DNA of 64,000 bases, taken from positions 587,223-651,222 of the forward strand of contig NZ_VDET01000002.1 of assembly GCF_006381105.1 (NCBI RefSeq), in the 5' to 3' direction. Positions 25,025 to 32,868 of this stretch are shown here, in pieces; positions within the stretch are counted from its first letter, which is position 1, and every line of letters starts with the position of its first letter. Source of the DNA: Flavicella sediminum (GTDB taxonomy: Bacteria > Bacteroidota > Bacteroidia > Flavobacteriales > Flavobacteriaceae). The notes beneath the pieces were generated by a model. It saw only the letters and a program-made list of their open reading frames with translations, did no database searches and was not told where the DNA came from. The position numbers and the translations under genes are program-made.

Positions 25025-27832
25025 TTAATGTGCTTGCAACCAATTGTCTCCTTGCCCCATTTCAACATCTAAAGGAACAGACATGGTGTACGCATTTTCC
25101 ATTTCCTTTTTAATGATCGGTTTTAGTAACTCAATTTCATCTTTGTGCATATCAAATACCAATTCATCATGTACCTGTAACAACATTTTGGATTTGTAAG
25201 TTCCTGCATCCATTGTTTTTTGAATATTGATCATGGCGATTTTAATAATATCTGCCGCGCTTCCTTGAATAGGTGCATTTACCGCATTTCGTTCATCACC
25301 AGAACGTACCATTCCGTTTTGCGAATTGATATTTTTCAAATAACGTCTTCTTCCTAAAATTGTTTCCACATAGCCATTGTCTCTAGCAAAATCCACTTGT
25401 TTGGCCATATATGCCTTTAAGGTTGGATAGGTTTCGTAATAAGCAGCAATTAAATCTTTGGCCTCTTTTCTTGTCATTCCAGTTTGGTCTGCCAAAGTAA
25501 ACGCCCCTTGACCGTATAAAATCCCAAAATTTACTGCTTTTGCATTGCTACGTTGCGCTCTTGTCACTTCTTCTAAAGGAATATTAAAAACTTTAGCGGC
25601 CGTTGTAGCGTGAATATCTTGTCCGTCTTTAAAAGCCTGAATCATATTTTCTTCTTCACTTAAAGCCGCAATGATACGCAACTCTATTTGAGAATAATCC
25701 GCAGCAAATAAAACATACTCTTCATTTCTAGGCACAAAAGCTTCACGGACTTGTTTTCCTCTTTCCGTTCTAATTGGAATATTTTGAAGATTTGGGTTGT
25801 TAGAACTCAGCCTACCTGTAGCAGCCACTGTTTGTCCGTAGGTTGTATGAATTCTTTTGGTTTTTGGATTTACTTCATTTGGCAAAGCATCTATATAGGT
25901 ACTTTTTAATTTTACCAAACCTCTCCATTCTTGAATCTCTCTAACAATTTCGTGCTCACTCGCCAATTTCGACAAGACATCTTCATTGGTAGCGTATTGA
26001 CCTGTTTTTGTTTTCTTTGGTTTTTCAACCAATTTCATTTTTTCAAACAATACAATCCCCAATTGCTTTGGAGAAGCCAAATTAAAATCTTCACCCGCTT
26101 GTGAATAGATACTCATTTCCAACTCCTGAATATCTTTCGTAATTATTTCAGAAAGCTCAGCTAAATAAACGGTATTTAAATTAATTCCTTCAATTTCCAT
26201 TTTGGCCAAAACCTTCAATAATGGAATTTCTATTTCTGTAAATAGCTTGGTCAAATTATTCGCTTCCAATTCTTTTTGAAACACTTCTTTTAATTGAAAA
26301 GCAATATCCACTTCTTCCACAGCAAAAGCTGCTTGATTTTCAATAGCCACTTGATCAAAAGCTACTAAATTTCTTCCTTTTCCTACAATCGATTCTCTTG
26401 AAATTGTTTGGTAATTCAAATAGGTCTCCGATAATACATTTAAATGGTGACGCATGTCTGGATTTAATAAATAATGGGCCAATTGTGTATCAAACAATTC
26501 TCCTTTTACCAATACACCAAACTGCCCTAAAACTTTACTATCACGTTTTAAATTATGTCCAATTTTCTCTATGGAAGGCTCTTCGAAAAAAGCTTTAAAA
26601 TCGTTTAATATATGTTCATCAGTCAAAGCCACATAATAGCCTTTACCTTTTTCATATGAAAAAGAAATTCCGATAATCACCAATTCCGCAGCATCCGTTT
26701 CCAAACCAAAACAAACAGAATTTTGCTTCAATAAATTTTGAAGTAATAATTTTCTTGCGATGGCAGAATTTACGTATTGATATACATGATTTGTATTTTC
26801 AACAGTAAGAAAACCTGTCACTACTTTTTCTTCTTCCACCAAAGGGCTGGCAAACAAATCTAACTGTGAAGTCTCATTTGCTGTATTGGCAACTGGTGTT
26901 TCTGTCTTTTTTTCTTCAGTAGCAGGCGCTACATTTTGTGTTTCTGTAGTTTTAAATAATTTATTGACCGTTTCTAAAGAGCGTCTAAATTCTAATTCTT
27001 GAAAAACATCATTTACCTTTTGAAAATCTGGCGCACAAAGTAAATAATCTTCCGCATTAAAAGTAACTGGACAATCCAACATAATTGTAGCCAGTTGTTT
27101 CGACAATAATCCTAATTCTTTATTCGCCTCAACCTTTTCTTTCATTTTTCCTTTCAACTCATGTGTATTGGCCAATAAGCCCTCCATACTACCGTAAGCT
27201 TTCAAGAATTTTTTTGCCGTTTTATCTCCTACTCCAGGTAATCCCGGAATATTATCCACAGCATCTCCCATCATTCCTAAATAATCAATGACTTGAAGCG
27301 GGTCTTCTATTTCAAATTTTTCTTTAACTTTTTCAACATCCCAAATTTCAATACCATTCCCCATTCTTGCAGGTCGGTACATAAAAATATTTTCAGAAAC
27401 CAATTGGGCGTAATCCTTATCTGGCGTTACCATATATACTTGGTAGCCTTCTTTCTCTGCTTGCTTAGACAAAGTTCCAATTAAATCATCAGCCTCAATT
27501 CCTTCTCTTTCTACAATTGGAATATTCATGGCCTTCAATATTTCATGAATATAGGGCACGGCAATTTTTATAGCCTCTGGTGTTTCTTGTCGATTGGCTT
27601 TGTATTCAGGAAATGCATCCCTTCGCACATCTGACCCTCCTTTATCAAAAGCAACAGCTAGCAAATCAGGTTTTTCACGACGAATTACATCTAACAAAGA
27701 ATTGGTAAATCCTAATATGGCTGAAGTATCCATACCTTTTGAATTAATTCGTGGATTTTTAATTAACGCATAATAACCTCTAAAGATCAATGCAAATGCA
27801 TCTAATAAAAATACCCGTTTTTGAACTGCCAT
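25025..27832 (-). CDS. polA: DNA polymerase I
   Basis: PolA removes RNA primers and fills gaps. The 935-residue protein has the N-terminal 5' nuclease domain (DAFALIFRGYYAL, GIEADDLIGTL, GDAVDNIPGLPGVG), a 3'-5' exonuclease-like domain (about 325-510) and a C-terminal polymerase domain with motif A FAADYSQIELRI, motif B RSNAKAVNFGILYGQG and motif C LLQVHDELVFD. In the exonuclease-like domain the catalytic set looks eroded: FGLETD replaces FDTETD, and FAVEEVD replaces YAAEDAD, while NLKRD is kept. Proofreading may be weak or absent. The TonB receptor gene starts 31 nt downstream. Confidence 0.97.
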   Translation of the reverse strand: MAVQKRVFLLDAFALIFRGYYALIKNPRINSKGMDTSAILGFTNSLLDVIRREKPDLLAVAFDKGGSDVRRDAFPEYKANRQETPEAIKIAVPYIHEILKAMNIPIVEREGIEADDLIGTLSKQAEKEGYQVYMVTPDKDYAQLVSENIFMYRPARMGNGIEIWDVEKVKEKFEIEDPLQVIDYLGMMGDAVDNIPGLPGVGDKTAKKFLKAYGSMEGLLANTHELKGKMKEKVEANKELGLLSKQLATIMLDCPVTFNAEDYLLCAPDFQKVNDVFQELEFRRSLETVNKLFKTTETQNVAPATEEKKTETPVANTANETSQLDLFASPLVEEEKVVTGFLTVENTNHVYQYVNSAIARKLLLQNLLKQNSVCFGLETDAAELVIIGISFSYEKGKGYYVALTDEHILNDFKAFFEEPSIEKIGHNLKRDSKVLGQFGVLVKGELFDTQLAHYLLNPDMRHHLNVLSETYLNYQTISRESIVGKGRNLVAFDQVAIENQAAFAVEEVDIAFQLKEVFQKELEANNLTKLFTEIEIPLLKVLAKMEIEGINLNTVYLAELSEIITKDIQELEMSIYSQAGEDFNLASPKQLGIVLFEKMKLVEKPKKTKTGQYATNEDVLSKLASEHEIVREIQEWRGLVKLKSTYIDALPNEVNPKTKRIHTTYGQTVAATGRLSSNNPNLQNIPIRTERGKQVREAFVPRNEEYVLFAADYSQIELRIIAALSEEENMIQAFKDGQDIHATTAAKVFNIPLEEVTRAQRSNAKAVNFGILYGQGAFTLADQTGMTRKEAKDLIAAYYETYPTLKAYMAKQVDFARDNGYVETILGRRRYLKNINSQNGMVRSGDERNAVNAPIQGSAADIIKIAMINIQKTMDAGTYKSKMLLQVHDELVFDMHKDEIELLKPIIKKEMENAYTMSVPLDVEMGQGDNWLQAH

Positions 27833-28054
27833 AAAGTGTTGTTTAAATAAGAATGTAAATGTACTGAAAAGCCACCCAATTTAAAAAAGTTTCTGTTTAA
27901 GACCATTGTCTATTTTACGCACGCAAACAAGCAAATTTACACTTTGATAAAATTATTTTCATAAATAACATAAATACAGTATATTGCAAGAGGTCTCGCG
28001 TGTTTTTCACAAAGACTTACAACCAAAATCAATGAAATAGAAAGCTTACGAATT

Positions 28055-28351
28055 ATGACAAAATTTGGAGAACTTATTAACTTAGACATTCCTGTATTAA
28101 TTGACTTTTATTTTGAATGGGACAAAACCGGTAACAATCCGCATGATGTGCTACGCCATGTTGTAGCTGCCTTAGGAGACAAAGCAAAAGTTATAAAAAT
28201 TGACATAGAAAAAAATGAAGTTCTTGCCGATGCCTTGAAAGTAAAAGCAAATCCAACCTTTATTATTTACAAAGGAGGCACTATGAAATGGCGCCAGTCT
28301 GGAGAAATGGATGCAAACACACTGATCAGCCTGGTAGAGCAATACGCTTAA
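28055..28351 (+). CDS. Thioredoxin-fold protein without CxxC
   Basis: The 98-residue protein fits a thioredoxin domain in length and strand order: PVLIDFYFEW, VIKIDIEKNEVLADAL and the cis-Pro loop KANPTFIIYKGG. At the active-site position the sequence is FEWDKTGNNPHDV instead of WCGPC, and the protein has no Cys at all. It therefore cannot act as a disulfide reductase and may be a binding or chaperone-like subunit. Its stop codon overlaps the stop of the convergent deacetylase gene by 4 nt. Confidence 0.85.
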   Translation: MTKFGELINLDIPVLIDFYFEWDKTGNNPHDVLRHVVAALGDKAKVIKIDIEKNEVLADALKVKANPTFIIYKGGTMKWRQSGEMDANTLISLVEQYA

Positions 28352-28992
28352 ATATTCAATTTTTTAAATACAAAACCTTCTTTTGAAAAATGTGCTAAAA
28401 CTTTAGGCAGTGCATATTTCATATTTTCTGCTGCTTTTACACTGTCGTGAAAAACCACAATAGAACCATCTTCTACATTTTTTAAAACATTAGAAAAACA
28501 TTCTTTTGCACTTGTGTTCGTATCAAAGTCAGCACTTAATACATCCCACATAACAATTTTATAGCCCAACTTTCGCAAGTATTTAGACTGCGAGCATTTT
28601 ATCTTTCCATAAGGTGGTCGCATTATTTTTGGCGAATAGCCTAATTTCACTTCAAGAAGTTTTTCAGTGGCAAGCACATTTTCTTTATAGACAGACAAAT
28701 TTTCCTTCCAGCCTTTTACATGTTGAAAAGTATGATTTCCTACCTGATGTCCTGCCGAAACAATGGCCTCAAAAACATCTGGATGTTTTTCTATATTATT
28801 ACCTATGCAAAAAAAAGTAGCTTTTGCATTAAATTCCCTTAACTCGTTGAGAACCCATTCCGTAATTTCAGGAATGGGTCCATCATCAAAAGTTAAATAG
28901 ATCGTTTTTTGATCTGTTTTAGGAATTGCCCAAATATAATTCTTCAATAATTTTTGGAACCATTTTGGAATTTTTATGAAAAATGAATTCAA
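28348..28992 (-). CDS. Polysaccharide deacetylase (NodB homology) family protein
   Basis: The 214-residue protein carries the NodB motifs: IYLTFDDGPIPEITEWVL (motif 1 with the two Asp), GNHTFQH (motif 2, His-x-x-x-His), RPPYGKIK (motif 3) and VVFHDSVKAAENM near the end (motif 5). Such enzymes remove N-acetyl groups from peptidoglycan, chitin or exopolysaccharide. A signal sequence is not obvious, so location is unclear. It starts 12 nt after the DUF2723 gene on the same strand and may be co-transcribed with it. Confidence 0.92.
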   Translation of the reverse strand: MNSFFIKIPKWFQKLLKNYIWAIPKTDQKTIYLTFDDGPIPEITEWVLNELREFNAKATFFCIGNNIEKHPDVFEAIVSAGHQVGNHTFQHVKGWKENLSVYKENVLATEKLLEVKLGYSPKIMRPPYGKIKCSQSKYLRKLGYKIVMWDVLSADFDTNTSAKECFSNVLKNVEDGSIVVFHDSVKAAENMKYALPKVLAHFSKEGFVFKKLNI

Positions 28993-29004
28993 TAGTTTTT
29001 TGTA

Positions 29005-32000
29005 TTATTCACCCAATAAATGTTCGTAAAGCTTCATATGTTCTATAAATTGAACTTTTATTGTTTGCGCATAATCACCCTCTTTTTCATAGCGATCTAC
29101 ATCTCTCAACACACTACGATACATATTCAAGTTACGTTCAATTTCATCGAAAATACCGTCTAAATAAAACTCATCAAACAAAGCATAATACTGTAAATTT
29201 TCTTGAAAAACTTCTATCAACATATTAGAAATTAGGCGTGCTTTAGCTGTTTTTCCTAATCTGTAATAATAATCTGGATAGCCCAAACAAATTCCATAAT
29301 GTCCATATTCACGTATCGGCATTTTATCCAAGCTTAAATCTAATATTTCTTCAGCTCTAACAGAATCTCCTTCTTTTAACAAAGCATCTGCCAAGCGCAT
29401 CATATTGTTTCTAAATGAAATAGAATTTTTTCTAGACTCTACATCTAAATAAACATTATAAGTATCTACTTCACTCCAATCCCAATTTTTAACAGTGGCA
29501 TACATGGCATCCGTATCTACACGACCCATTTCAAACATACTACCATTATTTTCAGTTTTAATAGGCACAAATTTATACGCCAAACCATCCAACTGCAAAT
29601 AGTCTTTCAACCAAATATATTCTTCAGCAGCATGTGCACCTCCTGTAAAATACAAAGCTTGCTTCCAATTGTTATTCGCCAATATATCCAACATCAAGAT
29701 TCTATTTTTCGTCAAACCTTGTTCATCAACATCAATATCAATAAAAGGAACAATAGAAGCTGAATCTTTTTCAGCAACAATTCCATTTGCCAACACAGCT
29801 TGTTTGTCTACCGTTAAACGAATTTTATTGGTAGGATAGAATTTTTCTTTGTGACCATTATCTGTTTCAAAATAAGTTCTCTCATCATCAGAAGCAATCC
29901 ACGTCATGAAGTTTTTAATATCCCAACGTGCTTTTGACTGTGGATAATGATAAGCCACATCCAAAGTACCATGCTTGTATTGATCATGTGTTAACTGTGA
30001 AGGTATAGGAGCCGCATCATAAGTTTTACGCTTCATTTGATCAATATACCAGTCGGTAGCAAAAAGACTACTGTTGACCAATTTAATATCGGTTCTATAA
30101 TTCTCAACCTCTTGCATATACCAAAGCGGAAAAGTATCATTATCACCAATGGTAAACATTATGGCGTTTTCCTGACAAGAATCTAAATAAGCTTTGGCAT
30201 TAAAATGTGCACTATAACGTCCAGATCTATCATGATCATCCCAGTTTTCAGAAGCCATTAATGCAGGAACTGCAAAAAAGCTAATTACCGTAACAGCAAT
30301 AGACACTGTCTTAGGACTCATAAATGCTTTTAAATAATCATACAGCGCATACACTCCGAATCCGATCCAAATAGCAAACACATAAAACGAACCTACCACA
30401 GCATAATCACGTTCTCTAGGCTCAAAAGGTTTTGGATTGGTATAGAAAATAATAGCCAAACCTGTAAACGCAAAGAATAGCAACAAGGTATAAAAATTGT
30501 TTTGATCTTTTTTAAGTTGATAAATCAATCCGATTAACCCTAAAATAAGAGGGAAAAAGAAATAGGTGTTTCTTCCCTTATTCTTTTCTACATCTTGCGG
30601 TAAATTGGTTTGAGGTCCTAAGCGCATTTCATCAATAAAATCAATTCCGCTCAACCAATTCCCATTCAATAAATCTAAATTTCCTTGTACATCATTCTGT
30701 CTACCCACAAAATTCCACATCAAATAACGACCGTACATATACCCAAATTGGTAGGTCATCATAAAATAAATATTCTTTGAAAAGCTTGGTCTTTCTTTGC
30801 TTTTTGGATCAATTCCTGCAATAGCTTTGTAATTTTCTATAGCAGCAGGATTTGTCATACGCGGTATAAAACCTTTGTGTTCATCCGTATAAACAGGGCT
30901 CGAATTTTTGTAATTATTTACAATAACATACTTTCCTGCTTTTTCATCCTTTTCATATTTTGGCTTATCGTCCTTGTACACATTTTCACCAGAAGCATCT
31001 TTTTTCTGCTGTCTGTTAAACGTGATGGAGTAGTAGGTATCGTAAAAAACATTGGCATCCCCATATTGTTCACGATTGTAATAGGCTAATAATTCACGTG
31101 CACTTGAAGGATTATTTTCATTAATCGTCGTATTTGTATTTGATCGAATTGGCAACATTAACCAACAAGAAAAACCGATCATGATAAACAACACCGACAA
31201 GGTTAAGGTATTTGCCAAGAACTGTTTCTTTTTTCGAGTATACTTCAAACCAAAATAAAAGACAGCGGCCAAAACCAAACCTGCAATTACACTTCCTGAA
31301 TTAAACGGCATTCCTACAGAATTCACAAAAAACAATTCGGAAGCACTAAAGAATTTCAAAGTAAACGGAAATAAAAATTTAAACACAAAAGCCAAGACCA
31401 AAATAGCCACCACATTAGCAATTACAAATTGCTTTGGGTTCAGATTTTTATAATTCTTATAGATATAAACAAATACAATAGAAGGAATAACCAACAACGA
31501 TAGAATATGCACCCCAAATGAAAGTCCAACCACAAAACTAATCAGCAACAACCATTTGTTCCCTCTAGGCTCATTCATTTCGTTTTCCCATTTTAAGGCC
31601 AACCAAAACAGTAAAGCCATTAAAAAAGAAGACATAGCATATACCTCAGCTTCTACAGCACTAAACCAAAAACTATCAGAAAACGTATACGCCAAAGAAC
31701 CAACCAGTCCACTTCCTAATATAGCAATTGCCTTGTTATCTGTTAGTTCTCCTGACTTCAAAGCCAATTTTTTCGACAAATTCGTTACAGTCCAAAACAT
31801 AAACAAAATAGTAAATGCACTTGCCAAACCAGACATAAAATTCACCATTTTGGCAACCTCCGTCAATTCCGATGTAAACATTGCGAAAAAGGCACCTAGC
31901 ATTTGGAACAAAGGAGCTCCAGGTGGATGCCCTACTTCCAATTTCACAGAAGTGGCAATATACTCTCCACAATCCCAATAACTAACTGTAGGTTCTAGCG

Positions 32001-32082
32001 TTAAAGTGTAGGTAAGCAATGCAACGGCAAAAACTACCCAACCTAAAATAATATTTAATTTCTTATAATTTGTCAAAAACAT
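29005..32082 (-). CDS. DUF2723 / GT117-type membrane glycosyltransferase
   Basis: The 1025-residue protein starts with a helix and the family motif LEPTVSYWDCGEYIATSVKLEVGHPPGAP (seen as SYWDCGEYIA followed by GHPPGAPLFQ, residues about 33-60). A dozen membrane helices run to about residue 620, then come GDNDTFPLWYMQEVENYRTD and a long soluble C-terminal part. DUF2723 proteins are classed as GT117 and related to protein O-mannosyltransferases, with Asp/Glu in the first periplasmic loop as base. The substrate is unknown; O-glycosylation of exported proteins is a reasonable guess in Bacteroidota. Confidence 0.92.
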   Translation of the reverse strand: MFLTNYKKLNIILGWVVFAVALLTYTLTLEPTVSYWDCGEYIATSVKLEVGHPPGAPLFQMLGAFFAMFTSELTEVAKMVNFMSGLASAFTILFMFWTVTNLSKKLALKSGELTDNKAIAILGSGLVGSLAYTFSDSFWFSAVEAEVYAMSSFLMALLFWLALKWENEMNEPRGNKWLLLISFVVGLSFGVHILSLLVIPSIVFVYIYKNYKNLNPKQFVIANVVAILVLAFVFKFLFPFTLKFFSASELFFVNSVGMPFNSGSVIAGLVLAAVFYFGLKYTRKKKQFLANTLTLSVLFIMIGFSCWLMLPIRSNTNTTINENNPSSARELLAYYNREQYGDANVFYDTYYSITFNRQQKKDASGENVYKDDKPKYEKDEKAGKYVIVNNYKNSSPVYTDEHKGFIPRMTNPAAIENYKAIAGIDPKSKERPSFSKNIYFMMTYQFGYMYGRYLMWNFVGRQNDVQGNLDLLNGNWLSGIDFIDEMRLGPQTNLPQDVEKNKGRNTYFFFPLILGLIGLIYQLKKDQNNFYTLLLFFAFTGLAIIFYTNPKPFEPRERDYAVVGSFYVFAIWIGFGVYALYDYLKAFMSPKTVSIAVTVISFFAVPALMASENWDDHDRSGRYSAHFNAKAYLDSCQENAIMFTIGDNDTFPLWYMQEVENYRTDIKLVNSSLFATDWYIDQMKRKTYDAAPIPSQLTHDQYKHGTLDVAYHYPQSKARWDIKNFMTWIASDDERTYFETDNGHKEKFYPTNKIRLTVDKQAVLANGIVAEKDSASIVPFIDIDVDEQGLTKNRILMLDILANNNWKQALYFTGGAHAAEEYIWLKDYLQLDGLAYKFVPIKTENNGSMFEMGRVDTDAMYATVKNWDWSEVDTYNVYLDVESRKNSISFRNNMMRLADALLKEGDSVRAEEILDLSLDKMPIREYGHYGICLGYPDYYYRLGKTAKARLISNMLIEVFQENLQYYALFDEFYLDGIFDEIERNLNMYRSVLRDVDRYEKEGDYAQTIKVQFIEHMKLYEHLLGE

Positions 32083-32310
32083 AGGGCTCTTTATAAAATG
32101 CGCATGCGAATTTAATAATTAAAAATGAATAAAAATTAGAAACACACGCGATAGACCTCATTTTGATTTCTTTTTTAGAATCTTTAACAGATAAATTTCA
32201 AATTGACTCGTTTCCAAGTTCATTTCCAAATTTCCTCAAATTTTTTATTCTGTCTAAAATTCTGTGAATCAACCACACAAGAAAAAATATTAAAAAAAAA
32301 TCAAAAAACG
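32083..32310. other. AT-rich upstream region of the DUF2723 gene
   Basis: I see no ORF in this stretch and no confident -7 box for the DUF2723 gene on the minus strand. Confidence 0.4.
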
Positions 32311-32341
32311 TTTGCAAGATTGAAAGTTTAGCTTAAATTTG
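32311..32341 (+). promoter_or_regulatory. Promoter of tRNA-Gln
   Basis: TTTG (32311-32314), a 19-nt spacer and TAAATTTG (32334-32341) give a textbook Bacteroidota promoter, 17 nt before the tRNA. Confidence 0.8.
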
Positions 32342-32358
32342 CACCCGCAATAAGCAAT

Positions 32359-32429
32359 TGACCCATGGTGTAATGGTAGCACTCCGGTTTTTGGTATCGT
32401 CAGTCAAGGTTCGAGTCCTTGTGGGTCAA
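32359..32429 (+). tRNA. tRNA-Gln (anticodon TTG)
   Basis: The 71-nt cloverleaf has acceptor arms TGACCCA/TGGGTCA, a D arm GTGT/GCAC, an anticodon loop TTTTGGT with TTG, and a T arm CAAGG-TTCGAGT-CCTTG. Base pair 27-43 is mismatched. CCA is not encoded. A strong terminator follows. Confidence 0.93.
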
Positions 32430-32443
32430 CAAAAGCAATTTGT

Positions 32444-32478
32444 AAAAAAGCTAATCTTTCTGAGATTAGCTTTTTTTT
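32444..32478 (+). terminator. Terminator of tRNA-Gln
   Basis: The stem AAGCTAATCT/AGATTAGCTT with a 5-nt loop is followed by an 8-T run. Confidence 0.88.
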
Positions 32479-32527
32479 GTTTTACGAAACTCCGCTAACT
32501 TTTTTAAAAAAACTATTTAAAAACAAC

Positions 32528-32559
32528 AAAGAGCTACACTTTCGTGTAACTCTTTGTTT
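32528..32559 (-). terminator. Terminator of tRNA-Asn copy 1
   Basis: The arms AAAGAGCTACAC and GTGTAACTCTTT (one G-U pair) enclose loop TTTC. On the minus strand it is followed by TTGTTGTTTT. A near-identical copy follows the second tRNA-Asn. Confidence 0.75.
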
Positions 32560-32562
32560 TGC

Positions 32563-32636
32563 TCCCCCTCTTGGGCTCGAACCAAGGACCCTCTGATTAA
32601 CAGTCAGATGCTCTAACCAACTGAGCTAAGGAGGAA
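32563..32636 (-). tRNA. tRNA-Asn (anticodon GTT), copy 1
   Basis: The 74-nt cloverleaf read on the minus strand has acceptor TCCTCCT/AGGGGGA, D arm GCTC/GAGC, anticodon stem TCTGA and loop CTGTTAA with GTT, and T arm CTTGG-TTCGAGC-CCAAG. The tRNA body is identical to copy 2 at 42191-42264. Confidence 0.95.
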
Positions 32637-32669
32637 TTTAATCCAGCAAAAATTTTCGTTTTGCGAGTG

Positions 32670-32699
32670 CAAATATAACTATTATTTTAAGTCTTACAA
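32670..32699 (-). promoter_or_regulatory. Promoter of tRNA-Asn copy 1
   Basis: The minus strand reads TTG, 19 nt, TATATTTG, a standard Bacteroidota promoter. It is shared, with few changes, by copy 2. Confidence 0.78.
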
Positions 32700-32868
32700 G
32701 TACAAAAAAACATTTTTTTGTTTTTTTGTACTTAATTAGAATTCTTAAAAACACATACCTCAACCAAATCAAGATTCATCTCAACAATTTCAAGAGCCAA
32801 AACCTCAAGCAACCAACTGATTTTAAAAGGATTTTTATATATCTTCGCTGCAAAATTTCATCCAACTT

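Larger units (their letters stand above)
32528..32703. repeat. Direct repeat, copy 1: tRNA-Asn with promoter and terminator
   Basis: About 170 bp match 42156-42331 with only a few changes, covering terminator, tRNA and promoter. Divergence is concentrated in the stretch just upstream of the tRNA and at the outer edges. Confidence 0.8.

Noticed and set aside
28348..28351. Overlapping stop codons of the thioredoxin-like and deacetylase genes as a regulatory device
   Set aside because: Convergent genes commonly share a few bases at their ends; there is no hairpin or other signal here.
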